Shown here piece after piece: positions 17,606 through 25,690 of a DNA stretch of 64,000 nt. The stretch spans positions 82,288 through 146,287 of the forward strand of contig NZ_CALART010000029.1 of the NCBI RefSeq assembly GCF_937888285.1. The letters are read 5' to 3'. The first letter of the stretch is position 1. Each line of letters starts with the position of its first letter. Below the pieces are notes generated by a model. That model searched no databases, was not told the origin of the DNA, and saw nothing but the letters and a program-made list of their open reading frames with translations. The position numbers were made by a program, and so were the translations under genes. The DNA is from an uncultured Aquimonas sp. GTDB lineage: Bacteria > Pseudomonadota > Gammaproteobacteria > Xanthomonadales > Xanthomonadaceae.

Positions 17606-19369
17606 TCACGCCCCTGTACCCATCAGCTTCGCGTAGCCCTGGCGAATGACGTCCGCAATCAGTGGCCGGCGAGCCAGCAGGAACTCGTCGTAGCTCAGCG
17701 ACCACCAGTCCTGCGGCAAGGCGTGCCAGCGCATCATGGCTGCCAAAGTCTCGGGCTCGAAGCGCTTTGCGTACTTGGGCCAGTACTCGCTGGGCGGTGT
17801 GTCCGAGATCGCGATATTGTCTCCCCACTCGACAAGCGCGTAGTTGGCAATCTGGTTGGTCTCGCGGATTCCCGTGATGCCCAGCTTGCTGAGGTGCTTC
17901 TTGGGGAACAGATGGTGCCGCTCGAGAGGCTTCTTCTGTCCCTGAGCGGGTGGGTCCAGAAGATCGACGACCTTCATGGACGAGAACAACGCGCGGGCAT
18001 CAAGCAGCGTCTGAGCCGCGTAGAAACCAAAGAGCGCCGGGCTGCGGCCTGCGGACGTGGCTAGGTCCATTGGCAGGGTTTGGCTCCAGTAGTCGTCCGT
18101 GAGAGTGGCTGACTCGACTGAGGCAAGCCGAGCCAGAAATTGATCTGCAGAGCTCAAATCCCTCAGTTCCGCCAAGTCCTGCTCCATGCGCGACTCAGGC
18201 GACGCGGTGAAGCGCCCTGTCAGCAGCGACATGAAGACCCAACGCGCAATCGCTTTCTTGAGCTTGAAACCCTCTACGCCGTACTCGGTGCGCCCCAGCA
18301 GGTACAGCTGATACGCGAACACCAGTGCGGTCACCGAGCTGATGTGCTTGCCGTTGCGGTAACCCGCCGCACGCACCACGTTGAGGAAATCCGCCCAGTG
18401 AGTGAGGTTCAGGGCCCGTGCCTGCGCGTCGCGCAGCTTGTCGAACTGGTGGGCCCGCTTTTCCGGGCTGGCCTCCCCGGTAGCCAGATCCTTACCTCGA
18501 AGCAGTGAATAGACGTTCTCCAGCCGCGCGCGCCGGAAAGCAACGCCGACGTCCACTCGCAGCAGGTGGTCGGGGTCGGGTTGGAAGATCGGGTTGAACG
18601 GGCTGGCCTGACCCACCGGCCCGGGCTGCCGTGCGGCGCGGCAGAACGTCTCCAGCTCGGTACGGCCCTCGTCCCAGAACACAGACATGAGGGTCAGGAT
18701 GAAGTCCGACTGGTTGAGCTTCTTGCCCTCGCTGTTGATGCGCACGAAGACGTCGGCCACCTGCTCTTCGGTGCACTGCTGCGATAGTTCCAGCGCGATG
18801 AAGGGGAAGTTCGTCAGCCCCGCCAAACGACCGATGGCCTCGGCCACCCTCTCTTCTTCCGCATCCGACACGTTCCTCGCTGCAGACAGTCGTTTCAGGT
18901 ACTCGGCAATCGTCTTGTGCGTTGGGCGGTTGAAGACCTCGGAAATGTCGAGGATGTACTCCGGGTCTCGCTCGGTGGTGGCATCCGGCACTGCGAACGT
19001 ACCGTTCTGCGGCCGGAACGCGATGCGGATGCGCTCCCGCTCGAAGTTCTCGCGCAGCACGGCTTCGCGCCGGATGACCGCATAGAGCGAGGTGAGCCGC
19101 TGCTGCCCGTCGACGATGAGCAGGGAGGGCGTTTTCTGCTTGTTGGTGTCGCCGATGACCCTCGTCTCGACCCCGTCGGCACCTGTCTCCCAGAACAGGA
19201 AGAAGCCTACCGGGTAGCCTCGGTACATCGAGTCGAACAAGTCGCGGACTTTGGCGTTACTCCACACAAACGGACGTTGGATATCCGGTAGGCCGATCTG
19301 GCCCATGCTGATACCGTTGACTAGGCCGCCGAGGGTGTAGCGGACTTCTTTGAAGAGGGTTTCGGTCAT
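17606..19369 (-). CDS. DUF262-HNH protein (GmrSD-like type IV restriction family)
   Basis: 587 aa, start overlapping the previous stop by 4 nt. The N-terminal DUF262 domain shows the family motif LLIVDGQQRLTSLYAVIR (about residue 83-100), the ParB/Srx-like nucleotide-binding loop, and the usual IQRPFVW start. A helical middle follows. The C-terminus has ERHHLFPKKHL (about residue 485) and NIAISDTPPSEYWP, an HNH-type GmrSD_C nuclease. GmrSD and relatives use a nucleoside triphosphate to cut modified phage DNA. In this operon it sits beside an adenine methyltransferase, so its specificity should avoid the host mark. All expected motifs are present. Confidence 0.85.
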   Translation of the reverse strand: MTETLFKEVRYTLGGLVNGISMGQIGLPDIQRPFVWSNAKVRDLFDSMYRGYPVGFFLFWETGADGVETRVIGDTNKQKTPSLLIVDGQQRLTSLYAVIRREAVLRENFERERIRIAFRPQNGTFAVPDATTERDPEYILDISEVFNRPTHKTIAEYLKRLSAARNVSDAEEERVAEAIGRLAGLTNFPFIALELSQQCTEEQVADVFVRINSEGKKLNQSDFILTLMSVFWDEGRTELETFCRAARQPGPVGQASPFNPIFQPDPDHLLRVDVGVAFRRARLENVYSLLRGKDLATGEASPEKRAHQFDKLRDAQARALNLTHWADFLNVVRAAGYRNGKHISSVTALVFAYQLYLLGRTEYGVEGFKLKKAIARWVFMSLLTGRFTASPESRMEQDLAELRDLSSADQFLARLASVESATLTDDYWSQTLPMDLATSAGRSPALFGFYAAQTLLDARALFSSMKVVDLLDPPAQGQKKPLERHHLFPKKHLSKLGITGIRETNQIANYALVEWGDNIAISDTPPSEYWPKYAKRFEPETLAAMMRWHALPQDWWSLSYDEFLLARRPLIADVIRQGYAKLMGTGA

Positions 19370-21204
19370 TCGACGCTTTCACTCGTTGGTTTGTGCGAGG
19401 TTGCAGCGGCTTGCCTCTCGCGGACGAGGTGAGCGCTCAGCGCTACGTACCTCAGCAAGAGCCACCAAATGTTGAGGAAGTCGTCGCTGAAGAAGTCGCT
19501 ATCTGACTTCAGCCCATGGGCGACTTCATTGCGGAGATTGCTGCCCAACGGATCAATGAGCAGGTCCTCCAGCTCGAAGACGCCCGCCTCTCCGAACGCG
19601 CGCTTCGCCTCTGCCGAGTCCAGCAAGGCGGAGAGCGTGCGCTCTACTTGAGTTCCATCTGGCTTCAGCATGGGATCGGGTGCGCCGCCAAGCTCGACCG
19701 CCTGCCGCACCACGGCCTCAAATTGGATGGGCACGAGGTGCCCCACCATCAGCATGTCTCCGTGGAAGCCAGCAACGATGGCGCGCGCAACGCTCTCATG
19801 GTGACCGTCAGGAATCCAAGGGCTGTGTCGGATGACATCCAGCACTTGGTCGCGGTCAGGCGCGTGCTCGTGGAGGATGATCTGCCGGGCCGGCTCGATG
19901 ACGGCTTGGGCATTCAAGCTCCGCCGCCTCGCCGCGCAGCGGAACATTCGCCACCGTAGGCCTGGAAGGCTCGGGTCGGTAGCGCCACGCTCAAGGCCCG
20001 GCACTTTCGCGACCACTCTGCCTCTGGAGTTCAACACGTCTTGAGGGCTGTCAGCGTCCAAGACGCCGGTGCGGGCCTGTTCCCCCACTTCTTCTCGCAG
20101 CGAGTCAAGGGATGGGGTCCGGAGCATCTGGCAGAGTCGAAGCACTGCCTCTCTGAAGGGCCTTCTCCTGACTATCCCCTTGGCAGTTCGCACCAGGTCG
20201 CTGACGTCAATTGCGGTTGAGATGCTGTGGAGTTCCGACACTGCCTGCGCCTGTAGCTCAATGAGCCGACGACCGAGCTCCGCTGCACGCTCTTTCCCCC
20301 CGCCAGCCTGGCGCATGGCCTGCACCGCACTGGAGAGCACGGTCGCAGCGGCTATGGCGCCTCGGCCGGCCTGGCTGAGTGCTGCCTCCGCTTCCTTGGC
20401 GAGCGACTCTGCCGCTGCACGTCGATACGTAGCCTCATCATCGGGCTGATGGGCAGTTCGGTAACAATCGGCCGTCGAGTTGAAGTAGCCGTTGGCGCGC
20501 CAGAATTCCCCGGATTCTTCGGCCATCCGTGCGGCCTTGCTGGTGTACTCGGCAAGCTCTGCTCCATCTCCCCGACGAAACTCGAGCAAAAGCTGGGTCA
20601 GCCGTAGGGTTAGATAAAGCGGGTCTGAGCCGCCCAGTCTGCGCACGATGGTCAGCACTTCCTCCAATGCAGAGTCGACCAACTCTGCGCCCGGCTTCCC
20701 AAGCGAAGCAGCCAGCCTGATCGCACGTTCGAGCCTCTTCGCGCAAGCGGTCCAGTGTTGAGGGTCAAACAAGTTCTGAGCACTGGCGATGTACGCCGGA
20801 ACAGCCTCCTTCGCGGCCGGGAAGAGCTTTGCCTGAACCCAGATGACATCCAGGAATCGAGCCCGCAGCTCTGGATCCTTCAATGACGCGGCCCATGGAT
20901 ATACAGCTTTCAGGATCTCTCGGGGGAAGTCCGCCGGAACTGCGCTACGGCCTTCGCCCATCTGGAACATCGGCCCATATGGCTCTGTGGGCTTGTTTGG
21001 GTGCAAGGTCATGGAGGTAACCTGAGTCGCGAATCTCAGGCAAGCCGCCTCCGCGAGTGACCAACGCTCCGGCTCATTGCGGAGACGAGCCAGGTGTCGG
21101 CTGAAGTTAAAACACTCTCGGGACTCGACCCCTTCCAGCAGAGTTTCGAAGTCCAAAGCTTGGAGAGCTTCGGGAGTGATGAGGGACCAATCGATTGACA
21201 TCAT
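19366..21204 (-). CDS. DUF4209/HEPN-like protein of unknown activity
   Basis: 612 aa, start at the first of two ATGs (MMSIDW). Mostly helical with no signal peptide or membrane segment. Residues 1-150 resemble the N-terminal domain seen in DUF4209-type defence proteins. The C-terminus has EDLLIDPLGSNLRNEVAHG (about residues 545-563): R-N-E-V-A-H fits the R-x4-6-H motif of HEPN ribonucleases, and the L-R-N-x-x-A-H-G wording is typical of DUF4209. If active it would cut RNA. It lies 6 bp after the methyltransferase gene and overlaps the DUF262 gene by 4 nt. The HEPN assignment rests on the motif only. Confidence 0.6.
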   Translation of the reverse strand: MMSIDWSLITPEALQALDFETLLEGVESRECFNFSRHLARLRNEPERWSLAEAACLRFATQVTSMTLHPNKPTEPYGPMFQMGEGRSAVPADFPREILKAVYPWAASLKDPELRARFLDVIWVQAKLFPAAKEAVPAYIASAQNLFDPQHWTACAKRLERAIRLAASLGKPGAELVDSALEEVLTIVRRLGGSDPLYLTLRLTQLLLEFRRGDGAELAEYTSKAARMAEESGEFWRANGYFNSTADCYRTAHQPDDEATYRRAAAESLAKEAEAALSQAGRGAIAAATVLSSAVQAMRQAGGGKERAAELGRRLIELQAQAVSELHSISTAIDVSDLVRTAKGIVRRRPFREAVLRLCQMLRTPSLDSLREEVGEQARTGVLDADSPQDVLNSRGRVVAKVPGLERGATDPSLPGLRWRMFRCAARRRSLNAQAVIEPARQIILHEHAPDRDQVLDVIRHSPWIPDGHHESVARAIVAGFHGDMLMVGHLVPIQFEAVVRQAVELGGAPDPMLKPDGTQVERTLSALLDSAEAKRAFGEAGVFELEDLLIDPLGSNLRNEVAHGLKSDSDFFSDDFLNIWWLLLRYVALSAHLVRERQAAATSHKPTSESVE

Positions 21205-21210
21205 GGGCTC

Positions 21211-24200
21211 TCAACAGGACTGCCGGTCCCACGCCTCCAACACCAGACGCCGCGTCCGATACTCGCCGTAGGCGCGCAGCTCGCCTTCCTTGAGCACGCG
21301 GAAGGTTTCGCTGGGGTAGTCCTCGCCCATCACGTCCTTGGGGTCGAGGATGTAGCGCAGTTCGTCGCGGGTGAGGCCGTAGAGGCGGGCGTAGTAGGCG
21401 TCGAGCTCGGCGCGTAGCTGGGCGCGGCGCTCGGGGTTCCAGGCGAAGGGGCGGCCTTGATCGGCGGCGGGGCGGGGGTCGTAGGCGGTGAGGTCCTGGC
21501 CCCAGGCTTCCAGATCATGGGCGGTATAGGTGAGTTCGAGCACGCGAGGGACGATGAAGGCGAGGTCGGCCTCGGTGTAGCGGTCGGGGGGTAGCACCGG
21601 GAACTGCTTCAAGTAGCCGTACGTCAAGTGCGTACCACCAACCTTTGTTCGGGCCACGTAGTCAAAGGTCAGGGAGCACCAGTTGCCCAGCAACGCTGCA
21701 TTCAACGTGGCCGGCTGCTCGGTGAACAGCAAAGGCAGCGTGTGGCCCACCCCCAGCCGTGGAATCACCGAAGCAATCACGGTGCGCTCGTCTGTACTGC
21801 GGCATATGTCGCGCCAGCCCATCAGCCAGCGCGGGCTGCGCCGGTCCATCCACTCGTCTACGAAATTCAGGAGTGAGCCAATTCTTGTGCCGTCGTTCGA
21901 CAGGCCGTGAAAGGTTCCCTGCCACGACCGAATAGCCGTCTCCTCCGCGTCACCGAATGGCGTCTCGGCATCCTGCCGCGCCCACTTGGCCCAGTTGCTG
22001 AGGTCTTCACCACCTCTGGTACGTCGCAGAGCTCCAAGCAACGGCGCGGCGTTGCTGTCCATTTCCGCTGTCGCACGCCATTGAGCTTCGGCCAGGACCT
22101 TCGCGCTGGCTCCCTTCAGCGCGCCACCACAGAGCCGGCTCATCCACTCTCCGGCAAGCCAAGAAGCCACAGCGAATTCGAGCGACTTCTCGTCCTCGAT
22201 TTCCGAATACGGCCCCTCACAATGCGTCAAGAGCCAAGCGCGGGCCACGCGGCTGGGCACGCGGGCGGTGCGGGCCAGCACCTCGCGCTCGTCCACCCAG
22301 TAGCGCGGACGCACGGTGCAGGCGGGGTCGGCCTTCTGCGCGTTGCTCACGTCGGCCGTTTCCACCTCGCTCACCGTGCCGCTGGCGGCGTCCACGTAGG
22401 TGGCCCAGCGGTGGTCGAACTGGTGAATCATCTTGGCTTCGTACAGCGGCTGACGGCCGGGCGTGCTGGCAGCGGCGGGCGCATCCGCGAAGAGACCGCT
22501 ATCTCCCGACATGTGGAACATCGTCTGAAAGCGGATGCCCCACGGATTTGCCTCGGGACGTAGTACCTTTCCATCGTTATCCGTCTCGCCTTCGGCAATG
22601 AGCACCGGGGCGGCACGGTAGAGCTTCTTGGTCAGCTCAGCATCACGCTCGCTGCGGAGCACCGGACAGGTGCGAGTGTTGGGGTTGATGAGGCTGAACT
22701 CGCTTGGCGTCAGCTGGAAGTGGCGGCGACGGTCTGCCAGTTCATCCACCTGCAGTGCGAAGAATGCGAAGTCTGCAGCTGGCGCGGAGCCCAGGGTCAA
22801 GAGGCAGAACTTGAAGCGCTGGTGGCCGATTTCAGAAAACAGACCCGGACCCGTTCGCAAGTCCCAGAGGCTGACCAAACGGCCCTCGGACACAGCATCG
22901 AAGAAGTGCTTCGTTGAATCGTCCGTAGCAATGCCAGTGGGCACGATGAATCCCGCACGACCGCTGGGCGAGGTCGCCTGCAAAAACGTCTCCGAGAAGA
23001 GCGCGTAGGTGTTGACGTCTCCCACGCCCGTGAGCGGGTAGCGCCGACTGTCGTGGGCATACAGACTGGCAGCCTCCGCCCCCCGTCGCGCGGCAATGAA
23101 GCTGGCATACAGCGCCATCTCGGCCCGGTTGGGCGGCGTGAGCCCCTCAGCACGCTCCAGGTCGGGGTTCACGCGGTGCAGCAGCACACCCTCGCGCAGC
23201 CATTCGATGCGCTGGGCACGTTCCGCCTTGTTCTTGGCCATGGCCACCAGCGGACTGCGGGTAGCGAAGAACTCTTCCTCCTGCAGCTTGATACGTTCCC
23301 AAGGCGGGTTGCCCAGCATCACGCTGAAGCCGCCCTTGGCCGCCACCTGTGGGAACGCCAGCCACCAGTGAAAGACGCTGTGCTGGCGGCACAGGGCCTG
23401 CGCAGCGTCTTCCACCGCGGCCTTCGGCGCCTGACCGCTGAGCACGCCCCACAAGTAGCCGGACAGCGGCACGGTGTCGCCCGCGTCGGCCAGCTTGGGC
23501 GCCAAGAAGGCGGCTACGTAGGTGTCGGCCAGGCGGGCGAAGGTGCTGCGCTGCGCCTCGGCCTCGGCCAGCGACCATGCCCGGCGCTTGGCAGCTAAGT
23601 GCTCGGGGGTGTCGTCGTCCAGCGTCTCCACGCTTAGGGCCTGCGTGATGAGGCCGGACTTTGAGAACAGATCGCCGCTGGCGATCTGGCGCCAGCTCTT
23701 CAGGTCGGTCTTGTTCTGCTTCTTCAGCGCTTTGGCGACCTCCTTGTCGTCGCCCGAGAGCGCTGTGTAGGCCTCGTCCGGGATGCCGTTCTCCAGCACC
23801 TTGGGGTCGAGCACGCCCAGCAGCGCGTCACCCACGCGCAGGTGGTGGTCAATGAAACTCAGCGGCCGGTCAGGTGAATAGGCCTCCAGCCACAGGGCCG
23901 TCTTGGCCAGCTGGATGGCCATGGGGTTCTTGTCGACGCCGTAGATGCAGCGGCTGACCACGTCGCGCAGCGCGTGACGGTAGTCGGCGGGCGTGGGGGC
24001 GCCGCCCTCACGCTCTGCGGCCGCACGGTGCAGTGCCACCTCGTCGGCCAGGCGTCGCGCAGCCGACAGCAGGAAATGGCCGCTGCCGCAGGCGGGGTCG
24101 CAGATGGTGAGCGACAGAAGCGCCTCGACGGGGCGCTCCTGGTTGGCCTTCACCGTCTGCGCGATCACCGGCTCCAGCGCGCTCTTGATGAGCTCCTGCA

Positions 24201-25686
24201 CCAGGCTGTCGGGGGTGTAGTAGCTGCCCGTGAGCTTGCGGGTATTGCCCTTGGTGGAGGCGTTGGTCTCATCGTCGCCCACGAAGGCCAGGCGCGCCGT
24301 GACAGGCGAGGCCAGGCCCTGCGGTTCCGGCACCAGCTCCAGCAGGCTTTCATAAACGCTGCCCAGCTCCTCCGGGCCCATATCGCGGTAGTTGACGCGC
24401 GACAGGCTGCCATCGGCACGGAACCAGCCGAGCTGGAACACGGCGGCCAGCAGGTGGCGGTTGTCGAGCTGTGCGGCGTCGAGCCTTGGGCACTGGTTGG
24501 TGTCGAACAAGCCGCCCAGCGCTGGCAGGCCAAGGGCGGGCTCGCCCCGGGCCAGCGCGTTGAAGGTGATGGTGAGCGCCTGCCAGAGGTCAGCATGGCG
24601 GTCGTGCTGACTGCGGCGCACGGCGCGCTCGCGCAGCCAGGTCATCGAGTAGCCGGCCAGGTAGCGCGCCTTGGCCTCGTCGGCGGCGTCCGGCGTAAAG
24701 ACCAGACGCTCTCCCGTGCCGCGGTCACGGCGGTCTTCCACGGTGGACAGGAAGATCAACCGGTATACCAGCCGCAGCAGCTCTTCGAAGAAGGCCTGTC
24801 GGTCGTAGCCGTCTTCAGCGGTCTGCAAGGCTGCGCGGAGCGCGCCGTTGGCCGGATGCGAAAGAAAGCCGGTGCCCAGTGCGCGGAGCGCGTTCGCTAC
24901 CTGGTCACGAAGCTTGCCGCGAACGGTGACGCCCGCCTGTTGGCCGGCAGCCCGCCAGCGCTCCCAGGGACAGTCGTTCGGCGCTGAGTTGGCTGCGCCA
25001 AAGCGGGTGGCATGGGCCAGCAGCCAGAAGGCGCTGAAATCGGCCAGCAGCTCTTCGTTGAACAGTGCCTCCAGGTCCACCTCGATGTAGACGGGGCGGG
25101 TCAGGCTGGCGTTATCGCGCAGGATGCGCAGCGTCAGGCCGTTGCTGACGATGGCCCAGAGCGAGGCATCGCTGGCGTTCAGTGCCTCCTGCGCCAGCAT
25201 GAAGGGGCTGCGGCGGCGGGTCTTGCCGGTGTCGGGGTTGGTTTCGCCAAAGCGCTCGGTGGCGGCGTCCAGGGCTTCGTCGAAGCCTGCGAGGACCAGT
25301 GGAACACGGCCGTTGCCGGCGGCGTGGCCGATGGCGTAATGGTGGCCCGTCTGCACGATCGGCGGGCAAGGGGCGGCGTCGTTGAAGTGCAACACGTCGC
25401 GCAGCAGTGGCAGCAGCCACTCGCGCACGGTGACCTCGTGGGCGCGCACGTCCAGCCGCTGCCGCAGTGTCTGGAAGTCTTGCCAGAGGTTGAGGGCGAT
25501 TTTGAAGTCGCGCGCAATTTCGTCGCGCAGCTTCAGGCCCTTGGGCAGCTGATAGTGGCTCTCGGTCTGTTCGGTAGCCCTGGGGTCGCCCAGCACGGTC
25601 AGCCGGGTCAGCTCCTCGGCCGGGATGAGGCCGCCTTCGATGCGGATGGCGCGGTAGGCCAGCTGGTGGGTCGTTCTCTTGGCCAT
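21211..25686 (-). CDS. Eco57I-type N6-adenine DNA methyltransferase (DISARM DrmMI-like)
   Basis: 1491 aa. SAM-binding motif I is ICDPACGSGHFLLSAARRL (about residues 525-543); the catalytic motif IV is MLGNPPWERI (about 790). Together these define a gamma-class adenine methyltransferase of the Eco57I/N6_Mtase group. The 500-residue N-terminal region and 500-residue C-terminal region would hold partner-binding and target-recognition domains. No PD-(D/E)XK motif is obvious at the N-terminus, so a self-contained type IIG enzyme is less likely. It follows the SNF2 helicase gene by 4 bp. In class 1 DISARM a comparable methyltransferase sits next to a SNF2 helicase and the DrmA/DrmB pair and marks host DNA. 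Confidence 0.85.
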   Translation of the reverse strand: MAKRTTHQLAYRAIRIEGGLIPAEELTRLTVLGDPRATEQTESHYQLPKGLKLRDEIARDFKIALNLWQDFQTLRQRLDVRAHEVTVREWLLPLLRDVLHFNDAAPCPPIVQTGHHYAIGHAAGNGRVPLVLAGFDEALDAATERFGETNPDTGKTRRRSPFMLAQEALNASDASLWAIVSNGLTLRILRDNASLTRPVYIEVDLEALFNEELLADFSAFWLLAHATRFGAANSAPNDCPWERWRAAGQQAGVTVRGKLRDQVANALRALGTGFLSHPANGALRAALQTAEDGYDRQAFFEELLRLVYRLIFLSTVEDRRDRGTGERLVFTPDAADEAKARYLAGYSMTWLRERAVRRSQHDRHADLWQALTITFNALARGEPALGLPALGGLFDTNQCPRLDAAQLDNRHLLAAVFQLGWFRADGSLSRVNYRDMGPEELGSVYESLLELVPEPQGLASPVTARLAFVGDDETNASTKGNTRKLTGSYYTPDSLVQELIKSALEPVIAQTVKANQERPVEALLSLTICDPACGSGHFLLSAARRLADEVALHRAAAEREGGAPTPADYRHALRDVVSRCIYGVDKNPMAIQLAKTALWLEAYSPDRPLSFIDHHLRVGDALLGVLDPKVLENGIPDEAYTALSGDDKEVAKALKKQNKTDLKSWRQIASGDLFSKSGLITQALSVETLDDDTPEHLAAKRRAWSLAEAEAQRSTFARLADTYVAAFLAPKLADAGDTVPLSGYLWGVLSGQAPKAAVEDAAQALCRQHSVFHWWLAFPQVAAKGGFSVMLGNPPWERIKLQEEEFFATRSPLVAMAKNKAERAQRIEWLREGVLLHRVNPDLERAEGLTPPNRAEMALYASFIAARRGAEAASLYAHDSRRYPLTGVGDVNTYALFSETFLQATSPSGRAGFIVPTGIATDDSTKHFFDAVSEGRLVSLWDLRTGPGLFSEIGHQRFKFCLLTLGSAPAADFAFFALQVDELADRRRHFQLTPSEFSLINPNTRTCPVLRSERDAELTKKLYRAAPVLIAEGETDNDGKVLRPEANPWGIRFQTMFHMSGDSGLFADAPAAASTPGRQPLYEAKMIHQFDHRWATYVDAASGTVSEVETADVSNAQKADPACTVRPRYWVDEREVLARTARVPSRVARAWLLTHCEGPYSEIEDEKSLEFAVASWLAGEWMSRLCGGALKGASAKVLAEAQWRATAEMDSNAAPLLGALRRTRGGEDLSNWAKWARQDAETPFGDAEETAIRSWQGTFHGLSNDGTRIGSLLNFVDEWMDRRSPRWLMGWRDICRSTDERTVIASVIPRLGVGHTLPLLFTEQPATLNAALLGNWCSLTFDYVARTKVGGTHLTYGYLKQFPVLPPDRYTEADLAFIVPRVLELTYTAHDLEAWGQDLTAYDPRPAADQGRPFAWNPERRAQLRAELDAYYARLYGLTRDELRYILDPKDVMGEDYPSETFRVLKEGELRAYGEYRTRRLVLEAWDRQSC

Positions 25687-25690
25687 GGCC

